From Betaproteobacteria bacterium (lineage in GTDB: Bacteria; Pseudomonadota; Gammaproteobacteria; Burkholderiales; Casimicrobiaceae): a stretch of DNA of 27,763 nt. The stretch spans positions 1 to 27,763 of the forward strand of contig JADIZG010000034.1 in assembly GCA_016704895.1 (NCBI GenBank), given 5' to 3'. The notes below the pieces were generated by a model. The model did no database searches and was not told where the DNA came from. It saw only the letters and a program-made list of their open reading frames with translations. Of this stretch, positions 1 to 7,835 are shown in pieces. Numbering within the stretch: position 1 is the first letter of the stretch; each line of letters starts with the position of its first letter. Made by a program: the position numbers and the translations under genes.

Positions 1-552
1 CGCAAGCTCATCCTCGCCACGAGCCGGCCCGGCGTGTCGCTGATGATCGTGCGTGCGTCCGACGTGCCGACCTACGTGCAATGGGGCGCCGCGGACCTGG
101 GCGTCGCGGGCAAGGACGTGCTGCTCGAACACGGGGGCGCCGGCCTCTACCAGCCGGTCGACCTCGGCATCGCGCGCTGCCGGATGTCGGTCGCGACGAA
201 GCGCGGCTACGACTGGGCCGGTACCGTGCAGCGCGGCGCGCGCATCCGCGTCGCCACCAAGTACGTCGAAATCGCGCGCGAGCACTTCGCCGCGAAGGGC
301 ATGCACGTCGACCTGATCAAGCTCTACGGCTCGATGGAGCTGGCGCCGCTCTCCGGTCTCGCCGACGCGATCGTCGACCTCGTGTCGACCGGCAACACGC
401 TGAAGGCCAACGATCTCGTCGAGGTCGAGACGATCATGCCGATCACCGCGCGGCTCGTCGTGAATCCGGCGGCGCTGAAGCTCAAGCGCGACACGGTGAA
501 GCCGCTGGTCGACGCGTTGGCGGCGGCCGCGGTCGCCGCGAAGGCGGCATGA
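1..552 (+). CDS. hisG: ATP phosphoribosyltransferase, short form (5'-truncated by window)
   Basis: First enzyme of histidine synthesis: it joins ATP and PRPP to give phosphoribosyl-ATP. The frame is open from base 1, so the gene begins before the window; 183 codons and the stop are visible, and perhaps 30-40 N-terminal residues are missing. Recognisable segments are LATSRPGVSLMIVRASDVPT, the ADLGVAGKDVLLEHG stretch, and the phosphate-loop-like DLVSTGNTLKAN. The protein ends about where short HisG proteins end, without the C-terminal ACT-like regulatory domain of long HisG. Family knowledge says the short form needs HisZ, which is not in this window. The TGA is followed after one base by the ATG of the inserted DUF5648 gene. 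The ATG at 34 is internal, not the start. Confidence 0.95.
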   Translation, partial: RKLILATSRPGVSLMIVRASDVPTYVQWGAADLGVAGKDVLLEHGGAGLYQPVDLGIARCRMSVATKRGYDWAGTVQRGARIRVATKYVEIAREHFAAKGMHVDLIKLYGSMELAPLSGLADAIVDLVSTGNTLKANDLVEVETIMPITARLVVNPAALKLKRDTVKPLVDALAAAAVAAKAA

Positions 553-553
553 C

Positions 554-1483
554 ATGGCCGAGCGCTCGATAGGGGCATCCGTTTGCCGCAAGCGGCTTGC
601 CCGTGGGACCGCCGCAGGTTTGGCGATCCAGTTTATCGCTGCGATTTTCTCGGTCGCCAACGCGAGTATCGATGTCGGTCCTCCAATCCCCGTCGCCGGT
701 CAGTCGTTTGCGGTTTCGCGTGCCGGGCTTGCTTATGGTCCTCCGCTTACGGTGGTTGAGACCGCCGTCACTGTCGGGCAACAGACGATCGACCTCGTCA
801 CCTATGTTGATCACGGAAGTTCGCAGGAAGTTCCGAGTCCGTATCTCAGCGCAGGCTCGATACCTGGACTCGCGGCGGGTGATTACCTCGTTCGAGTGTT
901 TCGAAGGGATCGCACTTCCTCGAGCGTTACATGGGGGGAGCCATTTTTCCTTGAATCGGCACCCATTTCCGTCGTCGCGCCATCCAACGTCGTTGACGCG
1001 ATCGAGTATTTTTCTCCTTCCCGTGATCATTATTTCCTGACGATCAATCCGGACGAAATAGGTGCGCTGGATGCTGCCGCGCTGCCGGATTGGCAACGAA
1101 CGGGACTCTCGATACCCGTTCATGCGACGGCGCCTGCGAACCCGAACTCCGTTCAGCCGGTCTGTCGGTACTACGGCCTTCCGAATGCCGGGCTCGACAC
1201 CCATTTCTTCTCGGCATTTCCGCCCGAATGCGCCCATGTCGTGCAGGCTTGGCCAGATCAATGGATACTGGAGTCGCAAAACGCGTTTCACGCGTTCTTG
1301 CCGAGAACCACGAACGGTGAGTGCCCGAAGGGCACGCAACCCATCTATCGCTTCTACAACGGGCGGCCGGATGTCAACCACCGGTACACCACGTCCATTA
1401 CGGTTGCGCAGGACATGATCGCGCGCGGATGGATCGCGGAAGGCTGGGGACCCACGTCGGTCGCGATGTGTTCCGCAAACTAG
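554..1483 (+). CDS. Secreted DUF5648-domain protein inserted between hisG and hisD
   Basis: A 309-residue protein of unknown function. It has a clear signal peptide: a basic stretch (CRKRLAR), a hydrophobic core around residues 19-34 and a likely cleavage after the ANA at 35-37. Residues about 40-145 show no domain I recognise. Residues about 148-306 match the DUF5648 pattern: EYFSPSRDHYFLT, CRYYGLPNAGLDTHFFS, GECPKGTQPIYRFYNGR, DVNHRYTT and a terminal GW...VAMC. DUF5648 is usually found on extracellular or surface proteins. The gene is out of place: it lies 1 bp after hisG and 1 bp before hisD, and its base composition is lower in GC than its neighbours (32 of 60 bases G+C in 961-1020 against 41 of 60 in 2101-2160). 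It probably came by horizontal transfer and is co-transcribed with his genes. It has no evident role in histidine synthesis. Confidence 0.85.
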   Translation: MAERSIGASVCRKRLARGTAAGLAIQFIAAIFSVANASIDVGPPIPVAGQSFAVSRAGLAYGPPLTVVETAVTVGQQTIDLVTYVDHGSSQEVPSPYLSAGSIPGLAAGDYLVRVFRRDRTSSSVTWGEPFFLESAPISVVAPSNVVDAIEYFSPSRDHYFLTINPDEIGALDAAALPDWQRTGLSIPVHATAPANPNSVQPVCRYYGLPNAGLDTHFFSAFPPECAHVVQAWPDQWILESQNAFHAFLPRTTNGECPKGTQPIYRFYNGRPDVNHRYTTSITVAQDMIARGWIAEGWGPTSVAMCSAN

Positions 1484-1484
1484 C

Positions 1485-2819
1485 ATGGCCATGACCCGTT
1501 TCACGCCACGACGCCTCGATACCGCAGCCCCCGGCTTCGACGCCGAGCTCGAGGCGCTAATCGCGTTCGAGGCCGCGCAGGACCCCGACATCGACGAAGC
1601 CGTCGCCCGGATCATCGCGGAAGTGCGCACGCGCGGCGACGATGCGCTGCTCGAGTGCACGAAGCGGTTCGACAAGCTCGACGTGCCGTCGGCGGCGGCG
1701 CTCGAGATCTCCGCGGACGAGATGCGCCGCGCGTACGAGCTCCTGCCCGACGACCAGCGCGACGCGCTCGCGACGGCGGCTGCGCGCATCCGCTCGTTCC
1801 ACGAGGCGCAGAAGGCGCACGGCGGCGCGTTCAAGGTCACGGAGCCCAACGGCACCGAGCTCGGCCAGCGCATCACGCCGCTCGACCGCGTCGGCCTCTA
1901 CGTGCCCGGCGGCAAGGCGGCCTATCCGTCGTCGGTGCTGATGAACGCGATCCCCGCGAACGTCGCGGGCGTGCGCGACATCGTGATGGTCGTGCCGACG
2001 CCCGGCGGCGTGCGCAACGCGCTCGTGCTTGCCGCCGCCCATCTTGCAGGCGTGTCGCGCGCATTCACCGTCGGCGGCGCGCAGGCGATCGCGGCGCTCG
2101 CCTACGGCACCGAGACGATTCCCCGCGTCGACAAGATCTGCGGGCCGGGCAACGCCTACGTCGCCGCGGCGAAGCGGCGCGTGTTCGGCACCGTCGGCAT
2201 CGACATGGTCGCGGGCGTCTCCGAGATCCTCGTGATCGCGGACGCGACGGCGAACCCCGACTGGGTCGCGATCGACCTGTTCTCGCAGGCCGAGCACGAC
2301 GAGATGGCGCAGGCGATCCTGCTCTCGCCGGACGCCGCGCTGATCGACGCGGTCGAGGCGGCGATGCACCGCGCTCTCGCGTCGATGCCGCGCGCGCCGA
2401 TCATCTCGGCGTCGCTCGCGAAGCGCGGCGCGCTCGTGCAGGTGCGCGACCTCGCGGAGGCCTGCGAGATCGCGAACCGCATCGCCCCCGAGCACCTCGA
2501 GCTCGCGGTCGCCGATCCGGACAAGCTCCTGCCGCGCATCCGCCATGCCGGCGCGATCTTCATGGGGCACCATGCGTCCGAGGCGCTCGGCGACTACTGC
2601 GCCGGGCCGAACCACGTGCTGCCGACCGGGCGCACGGCGCGCTTCTCCTCGCCGCTCGGCGTCTACGATTTCCAGAAGCGGTCCTCGGTGCTGCGCATCT
2701 CGCCCGCCGCCGCCCGCGTGCTCGGTCCGGTCGCGGCGACGCTCGCGCACGGCGAAGGGCTGACCGCGCACGCGCGCTCGGCCGAGGCGCGGCTCGTGCC
2801 CGCGCCGGCGAAGGCCTGA
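1485..2819 (+). CDS. hisD: Histidinol dehydrogenase
   Basis: Catalyses the last two steps of histidine synthesis, oxidising L-histidinol to L-histidine with two NAD+, as a zinc enzyme. At 444 residues it has the usual length. Visible family motifs are ICGPGNAYVAAAKRRVFG, the zinc-site segment FSQAEHDEMAQAIL (Gln and His ligands), NRIAPEHLELAV with the catalytic Glu-His pair, and the C-terminal FSSPLGVYDFQKRSS. Two in-frame ATGs (1485 and 1491) are possible starts; neither has a clear Shine-Dalgarno sequence, and the first is taken. It begins 1 bp after the DUF5648 gene, and its first bases (CATGGCC at 1484-1490) repeat those at the start of that insert. Confidence 0.97.
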   Translation: MAMTRFTPRRLDTAAPGFDAELEALIAFEAAQDPDIDEAVARIIAEVRTRGDDALLECTKRFDKLDVPSAAALEISADEMRRAYELLPDDQRDALATAAARIRSFHEAQKAHGGAFKVTEPNGTELGQRITPLDRVGLYVPGGKAAYPSSVLMNAIPANVAGVRDIVMVVPTPGGVRNALVLAAAHLAGVSRAFTVGGAQAIAALAYGTETIPRVDKICGPGNAYVAAAKRRVFGTVGIDMVAGVSEILVIADATANPDWVAIDLFSQAEHDEMAQAILLSPDAALIDAVEAAMHRALASMPRAPIISASLAKRGALVQVRDLAEACEIANRIAPEHLELAVADPDKLLPRIRHAGAIFMGHHASEALGDYCAGPNHVLPTGRTARFSSPLGVYDFQKRSSVLRISPAAARVLGPVAATLAHGEGLTAHARSAEARLVPAPAKA

Positions 2820-2830
2820 AAGGCGACGAC

Positions 2831-3940
2831 GTGAACGATTCCCGCCCCCGCAGCACGCCGCGCGCGAACGATGCCGACGTCGCCGCGCGCGTCCAGCGCA
2901 CGATCCGCGACGAGATCCGCGCGACCGCCGCCTATCCGGTGCCGAAGTCGTCCGGGATGATCGAGCTGCACGCGAACGAGAATCCGTGGCCGCTGCCCGA
3001 CGACGTCCGCGCGAAGCTGGCCGCCGCGGTGGCCGCCGTCCGGTTGAACCGCTATCCGGAAGGGGCGGGCGATGCGGTGAAGGCGGCGCTCGCGCGCGCA
3101 CTGCCGCTGCCCGAGGGCGCGGCGCTCGTGCTGGGCAACGGCTCGGACGAGCTGATCCAGGTGATCACCTCGGCGATCGCGCGGCCGGGCGCCTGCGTGC
3201 TGGCGCCCGATCCCACGTTCGTCATGTACCGGATCTACGCGATGCAGGCGCACGTCCGCTACGCGTCGGTGCCGCTGCACGCCGACTTCACGCTGGACGT
3301 CGAAGCGCTCGTCGCGGAGATCGCGCGCCAGAAGCCCGCGCTCGTCTGGCTCGCCAGTCCGAACAACCCGACGGGCCGCGCGATTCCGGCGGCGGCGATC
3401 GAGCGCGTGCTCGCGGCGGCGCCGGGACTGGTCGTCGTCGACGAGGCGTACGCGGACTTCGCCGGCGCCACGCTCCTGCCCCGAGTGCTCGAGTTCCCGA
3501 ACCTCGTGGTCATGCGCACGCTCTCGAAGGTCGGGCTCGCCGGCGCGCGGCTGGGCTACGCGGTCGGGCATCCGGCGTGGATCGGCGAGCTCGACAAGGT
3601 CCGCTCGCCCTACAACGTGAACGCGCTCACGCAGGCCGTCGTGCCGGTGGTCCTCGGCGCGGCCGAGGCGCTGGCCGCGCAGGTCGCCGCGATCCGGGCG
3701 GAGCGCGGCCGCCTCGCCTCCGCGCTCGGGGCGCTCCCCGGTTTCGCGGTGTCCCCCAGCGACGCCAACTTCCTGCTCGTGCGCGTCCCCGACGCGCCGA
3801 TGCTCGCGTCGAGATTGCGCGCGGCGGGCATCCTGGTCAAGAATCTGCATGGCGGCCACCCGCTGACGGCGAACTGCCTGCGGATCACCGTCGGCACCCC
3901 CGCCGAGAACGACGCGCTGCTGGCCGCGCTCACCAAGTGA
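2831..3940 (+). CDS. hisC: Histidinol-phosphate aminotransferase
   Basis: PLP-dependent class I/II aminotransferase that converts imidazole acetol phosphate and glutamate to histidinol phosphate. It starts at a GTG, 11 bp after hisD, with AAAGG just upstream; no ATG in this frame gives a full N-terminus. The 369 residues include MIELHANENPWPLP near the N-terminus, LGNGSDELIQVI, the substrate/cofactor segment ASPNNPTG, VVVDEAYADF, and TLSKVGLAGARLGYAVG with the PLP-binding lysine. The C-terminal arginine lies in ANCLRITVGTP. Its stop overlaps the hisB start by one base, which suggests coupled translation. Confidence 0.96.
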   Translation: MNDSRPRSTPRANDADVAARVQRTIRDEIRATAAYPVPKSSGMIELHANENPWPLPDDVRAKLAAAVAAVRLNRYPEGAGDAVKAALARALPLPEGAALVLGNGSDELIQVITSAIARPGACVLAPDPTFVMYRIYAMQAHVRYASVPLHADFTLDVEALVAEIARQKPALVWLASPNNPTGRAIPAAAIERVLAAAPGLVVVDEAYADFAGATLLPRVLEFPNLVVMRTLSKVGLAGARLGYAVGHPAWIGELDKVRSPYNVNALTQAVVPVVLGAAEALAAQVAAIRAERGRLASALGALPGFAVSPSDANFLLVRVPDAPMLASRLRAAGILVKNLHGGHPLTANCLRITVGTPAENDALLAALTK

Positions 3941-4551
3941 TGAATGCACCCACCGCACCCGCCGCACGCACCGCCCGCGTCGAGCGCAACACGCGCGAGA
4001 CCCGCATCACCGTCGAGGTGAACCTCGACGGCACGGGCCGCGCGCAGCTCGACACCGGACTCCCGTTCCTCGACCACATGCTCGACCAGGTCGCGCGGCA
4101 CGGCATGGTCGATCTCGCGGTCAAGGCCGAGGGCGACCTGCACATCGACGCGCACCACACGGTCGAGGACGTCGGCATCGCGATCGGGCAGGCCCTCGCG
4201 AAGGCGCTCGGCGACAAGGCCGGGCTCGCCCGCTACGGCCACGCCTACGTGCCGCTCGACGAGGCGCTCTCGCGCGTCGTGATCGACCTGTCGGGCCGGC
4301 CCGGCCTCGAATTCCACGTCGCGTTCACGCGCGCGAGGATCGGGAATTTCGACGCCGACCTCACGAGCGAGTTCTTCCAGGGCTTCGTCAACCACGCGCT
4401 CGCGACGCTGCACGTCGACAACCTGCGCGGGGCGAACGCGCACCACCAGTGCGAGACGGTGTTCAAGGCGTTCGGCCGCGCGCTCCGGATGGCGGTCGCG
4501 CGCGACCCGCGCGCCGCGGGCGCGATCCCGTCGACGAAAGGGTCGCTGTAG
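3940..4551 (+). CDS. hisB: Imidazoleglycerol-phosphate dehydratase
   Basis: Monofunctional IGP dehydratase (203 residues) that removes water from imidazoleglycerol phosphate to give imidazole acetol phosphate in a manganese-dependent reaction. The two metal-binding signatures DAHHTVEDVGI and NAHHQCETVFKAF are both present, with the conserved FLDHMLDQVARHG at the N-terminal side and IPSTKGSL at the end. There is no histidinol-phosphate phosphatase domain as in E. coli HisB, as expected outside the enterics. The start is the ATG that overlaps the hisC stop (TGATG). A 118-bp gap with a long inverted repeat follows before hisH. Confidence 0.96.
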   Translation: MNAPTAPAARTARVERNTRETRITVEVNLDGTGRAQLDTGLPFLDHMLDQVARHGMVDLAVKAEGDLHIDAHHTVEDVGIAIGQALAKALGDKAGLARYGHAYVPLDEALSRVVIDLSGRPGLEFHVAFTRARIGNFDADLTSEFFQGFVNHALATLHVDNLRGANAHHQCETVFKAFGRALRMAVARDPRAAGAIPSTKGSL

Positions 4552-4562
4552 GATCGGGTGTC

Positions 4563-4658
4563 GGGAGTCCGTTGGCCGTCGGCAGGCACTTCACGTCGAA
4601 GCCAGCGCGGCATGCGCCGTCCCGGGGGCGCCTTTCTCAATCCTGCCAACCGACTCCC
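4563..4658. repeat. Inverted repeat in the hisB-hisH spacer
   Basis: GGGAGTCCGTTGGC at 4563-4576 is matched in inverse orientation by GCCAACCGACTCCC at 4645-4658 (13 of 14 bases pair), and C4562-G4659 extends the stem. The enclosed loop is 68 bases. In RNA this would form a long stem just before hisH, which starts at 4670. It may be an intercistronic stabilising or attenuating structure, or a small dispersed repeat; the sequence alone does not decide. Confidence 0.5.
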
Positions 4659-4669
4659 GGCTCCCGACC

Positions 4670-5308
4670 ATGATCGCCGTCATCGACTACGGGATGGGCA
4701 ACCTTCGCTCGGTGGCGAAGGCGCTCGCGCACGTCGCCCCCGAGGCCCGGATCGTGGTGACCGGCGACGCCGCGACGATCCGGTCGGCGTCGCGCGTCGT
4801 GCTGCCCGGGCAGGCGGCGATGCCCGACTGCATCCGCTGCATCGACGACTCCGGCCTGCGCGACGTCGTGCTCGAGGTCGTGCGCGAGCGGCCGTTCCTC
4901 GGCATCTGCCTCGGGCTCCAGATGCTGTTCGAGGAGAGCGAGGAGGGCCCGACGCGCGGACTGGGCGTCCTGCCGGGCACGGTCCGGCGATTCCGCGACG
5001 AGGCGATGATCCTGCCCGGGGGCGGGCGCCTCAAGGTGCCGCACATGGGCTGGAGCCCGGTCCGGCAGGCGGGGGCGCACCCGCTCTGGCGGGGCATCGC
5101 GGACGGCGAGCGCTTCTACTTCGCGCACAGCTACTGCGCGGTCCCCGCCGATCCCGGGGTGGTCGCCGGGACGACCGAGTATCCCGCGCCGTTTACTTGC
5201 GCGGTGGCGCAAGCTAATATCTTCGCGACCCAGTTCCACCCGGAAAAGAGCCACCGCGCAGGATTGCAGTTGCTCGCCAACTTCGTCGCCTGGAACGGGC
5301 GACCCTGA
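4670..5308 (+). CDS. hisH: Imidazole glycerol phosphate synthase, glutamine amidotransferase subunit
   Basis: Class I glutamine amidotransferase that makes ammonia from glutamine and channels it to HisF. The 212 residues start with MIAVIDYGMGNLRSV. The catalytic triad is visible: Cys80 in FLGICLGLQMLF, and His190 and Glu192 in FATQFHPEKSH. The oxyanion-strand segment is VLPGQAAMPDC, where relatives more often have PGQGAM. The gene follows the hisB spacer and precedes hisA by 37 bp. Its partner HisF is encoded in the same operon. Confidence 0.96.
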   Translation: MIAVIDYGMGNLRSVAKALAHVAPEARIVVTGDAATIRSASRVVLPGQAAMPDCIRCIDDSGLRDVVLEVVRERPFLGICLGLQMLFEESEEGPTRGLGVLPGTVRRFRDEAMILPGGGRLKVPHMGWSPVRQAGAHPLWRGIADGERFYFAHSYCAVPADPGVVAGTTEYPAPFTCAVAQANIFATQFHPEKSHRAGLQLLANFVAWNGRP

Positions 5309-5345
5309 CGCGCTCCGAACCAAGCCCTCCCGCGCGCTCCCGGCC

Positions 5346-6986
5346 ATGCTGATCATTCCCGCGATCGACATCAAGGACGGGCACTGCGTCCGCCTCAAGC
5401 AGGGCGACATGCAGGCCGTCACCGTGTTCTCCGAGGACCCGGCCGCGATGGCCCAGCACTGGCTCGAGCAGGGCGCCGAGCGGCTGCACCTCGTCGACCT
5501 CAACGGGGCCGTCGCCGGCATCCCGAAGAACGAGCACGTGATCCGCGAGATCACGAGCGTCGTCGGCGAGGAGATCCCGGTGCAGCTGGGCGGCGGCATC
5601 CGCGACCTCGACACGATCGAGCGCTACCTGGACGACGGCATCACCTACGTCGTGATCGGGACGGCCGCGGTGAAGAACCCGGGCTTCCTGCACGACGCCT
5701 GCTACGCGTTCCCCGGGCACATCATCGTCGGGCTCGACGCCCGCGAGGGCAAGGTCGCCACCGACGGCTGGTCGAAGATGACCGGCCACGACGTGATCGA
5801 CCTCGCGCGCAAGTTCGAGGACTACGGCGTCGAGGCGATCATCTACACCGACATCGGCCGCGACGGCATGATGACCGGCATCAACATCGAGGCCACCGTG
5901 CGCCTCGCGCGCGCGATCAAGGTGCCGGTGATCGCGTCGGGCGGGCTGTCGAGCCTCGACAACGTGCGCGCGCTGCGCGAGTTCGAGAGCGAAGGCATCG
6001 TCGGCGCGATCGCCGGGCGCGCGATCTACGAAGGCACGCTCGATTTCAGGGCGGCCGTCGAGGGCGGGGAACACGAGTCACAGTGGCGGTGGCGCGGGGC
6101 GGTGGCGCGGCGGGAAGCCAGCGGTCGGTCGGTTCCGACGCCTGATTCCGGACCGGCCTCCCGTGCCAGTCGCCAACGCACACCCCCTGCCAACCCAACC
6201 CGACCTGATGCTCGCCAAACGCATCATCCCCTGCCTCGACGTCGCCGCCGGCCGCGTCGTGAAGGGCGTCAACTTCGTCAACCTGCGCGACGCGGGCGAC
6301 CCGGTCGAGGTCGCGAAGCGCTACGACGCCGAGGGCGCCGACGAGCTGGCGTTCCTCGACATCCGCGCGAGCGTCGAGACGCGCGGGCTGCTCTACGGCA
6401 TGATCGAGGCGGTCGCCGACCAGGTGTTCATCCCGCTCACCGTCGGCGGCGGGGTCAACACGGTCGACGACATCCGGGCGCTGCTCAACGCGGGCGCGGA
6501 CAAGGTCTCGATCAACACCGCGGGCGTGAAGCGGCCCGAGCTCTTCGGCGAGGCGTCCGCTCGCTTCGGCGCGCAGTGCGTCGTCGCGGCGATCGACGCG
6601 AAGCAGTGCGCCGTCGACCAGTGGCAGGTCGTGATCCACGGCGGGCGCACGCCGACCGGCATCGACGTGATCGAATGGGCGACCGAGGTCGCGGCGCTCG
6701 GCGCGGGCGAGATCCTGCTCACGAGCATGGATCGCGACGGCGCGAAGACGGGCTTCGACCTCAAGCTGACGCGTGCCGTGTCCGAGGCGGTCGACATCCC
6801 GGTGATCGCGTCGGGCGGCGTGGGGACGCTTCGGCACCTCGTCGAGGGCGTCACCGAGGGGGGCGCCGACGCCGTCCTCGCCGCGTCGATCTTCCACTAC
6901 GGCGAGTTCACGATCGGCCAGGCCAAGGCGGCGATGCGCGCCGCCGGCATCGAAGTGCGCACCTGATCCGGCGCCCGCGGCCGTGA
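5346..6986 (+). CDS. hisA: Phosphoribosylformimino-5-aminoimidazole carboxamide ribotide isomerase, ORF with no stop at the normal C-terminus
   Basis: Residues 1 to about 240 (bases 5346 to about 6066) are a standard HisA beta/alpha barrel that isomerises ProFAR to PRFAR. Visible are MLIIPAIDIKDGHCVRL with Asp8, QLGGGIRDL, YTDIGRDGMMTGIN with the second catalytic Asp, VIASGGLSSLDN, and the closing AIAGRAIYEGTLDF. HisA proteins normally stop within about ten residues of this point. Here no stop occurs, and the frame stays open for roughly 300 more codons, across the entire hisF gene in a different frame, to 6986. The extension is arginine-rich and looks like a shadow of hisF rather than a domain. 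Shifting to frame 2 would give a stop at 6143-6145. Either the stop was lost by mutation or there is a sequence error near 6060-6140. The functional part is clear; the 3' end is not. Confidence 0.85.
   Translation: MLIIPAIDIKDGHCVRLKQGDMQAVTVFSEDPAAMAQHWLEQGAERLHLVDLNGAVAGIPKNEHVIREITSVVGEEIPVQLGGGIRDLDTIERYLDDGITYVVIGTAAVKNPGFLHDACYAFPGHIIVGLDAREGKVATDGWSKMTGHDVIDLARKFEDYGVEAIIYTDIGRDGMMTGINIEATVRLARAIKVPVIASGGLSSLDNVRALREFESEGIVGAIAGRAIYEGTLDFRAAVEGGEHESQWRWRGAVARREASGRSVPTPDSGPASRASRQRTPPANPTRPDARQTHHPLPRRRRRPRREGRQLRQPARRGRPGRGREALRRRGRRRAGVPRHPRERRDARAALRHDRGGRRPGVHPAHRRRRGQHGRRHPGAAQRGRGQGLDQHRGREAARALRRGVRSLRRAVRRRGDRREAVRRRPVAGRDPRRAHADRHRRDRMGDRGRGARRGRDPAHEHGSRRREDGLRPQADACRVRGGRHPGDRVGRRGDASAPRRGRHRGGRRRRPRRVDLPLRRVHDRPGQGGDARRRHRSAHLIRRPRP
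6208..6966 (+). CDS. hisF: Imidazole glycerol phosphate synthase, cyclase subunit
   Basis: Uses ammonia from HisH to turn PRFAR into imidazole glycerol phosphate and AICAR. The 252 residues start MLAKRIIPCLDVAAGRVVKG, the usual N-terminus, with catalytic Asp11. The second catalytic Asp lies in LLTSMDRDGAKTGFD, and the phosphate loops are TVGGGVNTVDD and VIASGGVGTLRHL. The frame is open upstream and a GTG at 6163 could add 15 residues, but the ATG at 6208 gives the family's standard start and length. Neither has a convincing Shine-Dalgarno sequence, so it may depend on translation from hisA. The hisA reading frame overlaps it fully (see hisA). Confidence 0.95.
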   Translation: MLAKRIIPCLDVAAGRVVKGVNFVNLRDAGDPVEVAKRYDAEGADELAFLDIRASVETRGLLYGMIEAVADQVFIPLTVGGGVNTVDDIRALLNAGADKVSINTAGVKRPELFGEASARFGAQCVVAAIDAKQCAVDQWQVVIHGGRTPTGIDVIEWATEVAALGAGEILLTSMDRDGAKTGFDLKLTRAVSEAVDIPVIASGGVGTLRHLVEGVTEGGADAVLAASIFHYGEFTIGQAKAAMRAAGIEVRT

Positions 6987-7010
6987 GCCGGGCGCGGGCG
7001 GCCCGCTCTC

Positions 7011-7026
7011 CCGGGGCGCGCCCCGG
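7011..7026. repeat. 16-bp perfect palindrome between hisF and hisI
   Basis: CCGGGGCGCGCCCCGG is a perfect 16-bp palindrome in the 154-bp hisF-hisI spacer. It is followed by AAAG rather than a T-run, so it is not a standard intrinsic terminator. A second GC-rich inverted pair (GCGCCCG ... CGGGCGC) lies just upstream, around 6971-6996. A TAGAAT at 7052-7057 resembles a -10 element but has no good -35. The spacer may hold an internal regulatory element, but such palindromes are common in DNA this GC-rich. Confidence 0.35.
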
Positions 7027-7120
7027 AAAGCGGCCCCGGTGCGCCAGCGCATAGAATGGTCGGCGGTGCCGGCCGGATCGCGCCCCCCGGGCCTCCCGAC
7101 TCCGCCCATCCGCACCCGCC

Positions 7121-7510
7121 ATGCCGTCCTTCCTCGACACCGTCCGCTGGAACGCCGACGGCCTCGTGCCCGCGATCGCGCAGGAGGCGGGCAGCGGCCG
7201 CGTGCTCACGCTCGCGTGGATGAACCGCGAGTCGCTCGAGCGCACCGCGGCGAGCGGCGAGGCGCACTACTGGTCGCGCTCGCGGCGCAAGCTGTGGCGC
7301 AAGGGCGAGAGCTCGGGCCACGTGCAGCGCGTGCGCGAGATCCGGCTCGACTGCGACGACGACGCGATCCTGCTCGTCGTCGAGCAGGTGGGCGGGATCG
7401 CGTGCCACACCGGCCGCGAGCGCTGCTTCCACAAGCGGCTCGACGACGGCGCGTGGCGCGACGCCGACCCGGTGCTGCGCGACCCGAAGGAGATCTATGG
7501 CGACGACTGA
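7121..7510 (+). CDS. hisI: Phosphoribosyl-AMP cyclohydrolase
   Basis: Opens the adenine ring of phosphoribosyl-AMP, the third step of histidine synthesis. The 129-residue protein contains the Mg2+-binding aspartates Asp77, Asp79 and Asp81 (LDCDDDAIL) and the zinc cysteines Cys78, Cys95 and Cys102 (GGIACHTGRERCF). LTLAWMNRESL and HYWSRSRRKLWRKGESSGH are strong family signatures. It is a stand-alone HisI, not the HisIE fusion of enterics, and overlaps hisE by 14 bp. Confidence 0.96.
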   Translation: MPSFLDTVRWNADGLVPAIAQEAGSGRVLTLAWMNRESLERTAASGEAHYWSRSRRKLWRKGESSGHVQRVREIRLDCDDDAILLVVEQVGGIACHTGRERCFHKRLDDGAWRDADPVLRDPKEIYGDD

Positions 7511-7835
7511 CGACGACTCGCGCGCGGGCGTGCTCGCGCGGCTCTCCGCGACGATCGAGGCGCGCAAGGGCGCCGACCCGTCGTCGTCCTACGTCGCGAG
7601 CCTGCTCGCGAAGGGCGGCGACGCGATCCTGAAGAAGATCGGCGAGGAGGCGACCGAGACGGTGATGGCGTCGAAGGACGGCGTCCCGGCGCGCGTGACC
7701 GCCGAGGTGGCGGACCTGTGGTTCCACTGCCTCGTGCTGCTCGCGCACCACGGACTCTCGCCGGCGGACGTGCTCGCCGAGCTCGAGCGGCGAGAAGGGC
7801 GCTCGGGCCACGACGAGAAGGCGTCGCGGCGCTGA
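7497..7835 (+). CDS. hisE: Phosphoribosyl-ATP pyrophosphatase
   Basis: Hydrolyses phosphoribosyl-ATP to phosphoribosyl-AMP and pyrophosphate, the second step of the pathway. The 112 residues have the all-alpha MazG-like fold signature: SSSYVASLLAKGGDAILKKI, then GEEATETVMASKDG and VTAEVADLWFHCLVLLAHHG, with the metal-binding acidic residues in EEATE and EVADL. The ATG lies within the last codons of hisI, and the stop overlaps the next start by one base (TGATG), so hisI-hisE-membrane protein are likely translationally coupled. Confidence 0.95.
   Translation: MATTDDDSRAGVLARLSATIEARKGADPSSSYVASLLAKGGDAILKKIGEEATETVMASKDGVPARVTAEVADLWFHCLVLLAHHGLSPADVLAELERREGRSGHDEKASRR

Noticed and set aside
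482..1876. 464-codon minus-strand open frame spanning the DUF5648 insert
   Set aside because: It runs antisense across three genes, and the plus-strand product has a signal peptide and a known domain.
6066..6986. The arginine-rich tail of the hisA frame as a real C-terminal domain
   Set aside because: It coincides with hisF in another frame and has no folded-domain features; treated as read-through or sequence error.
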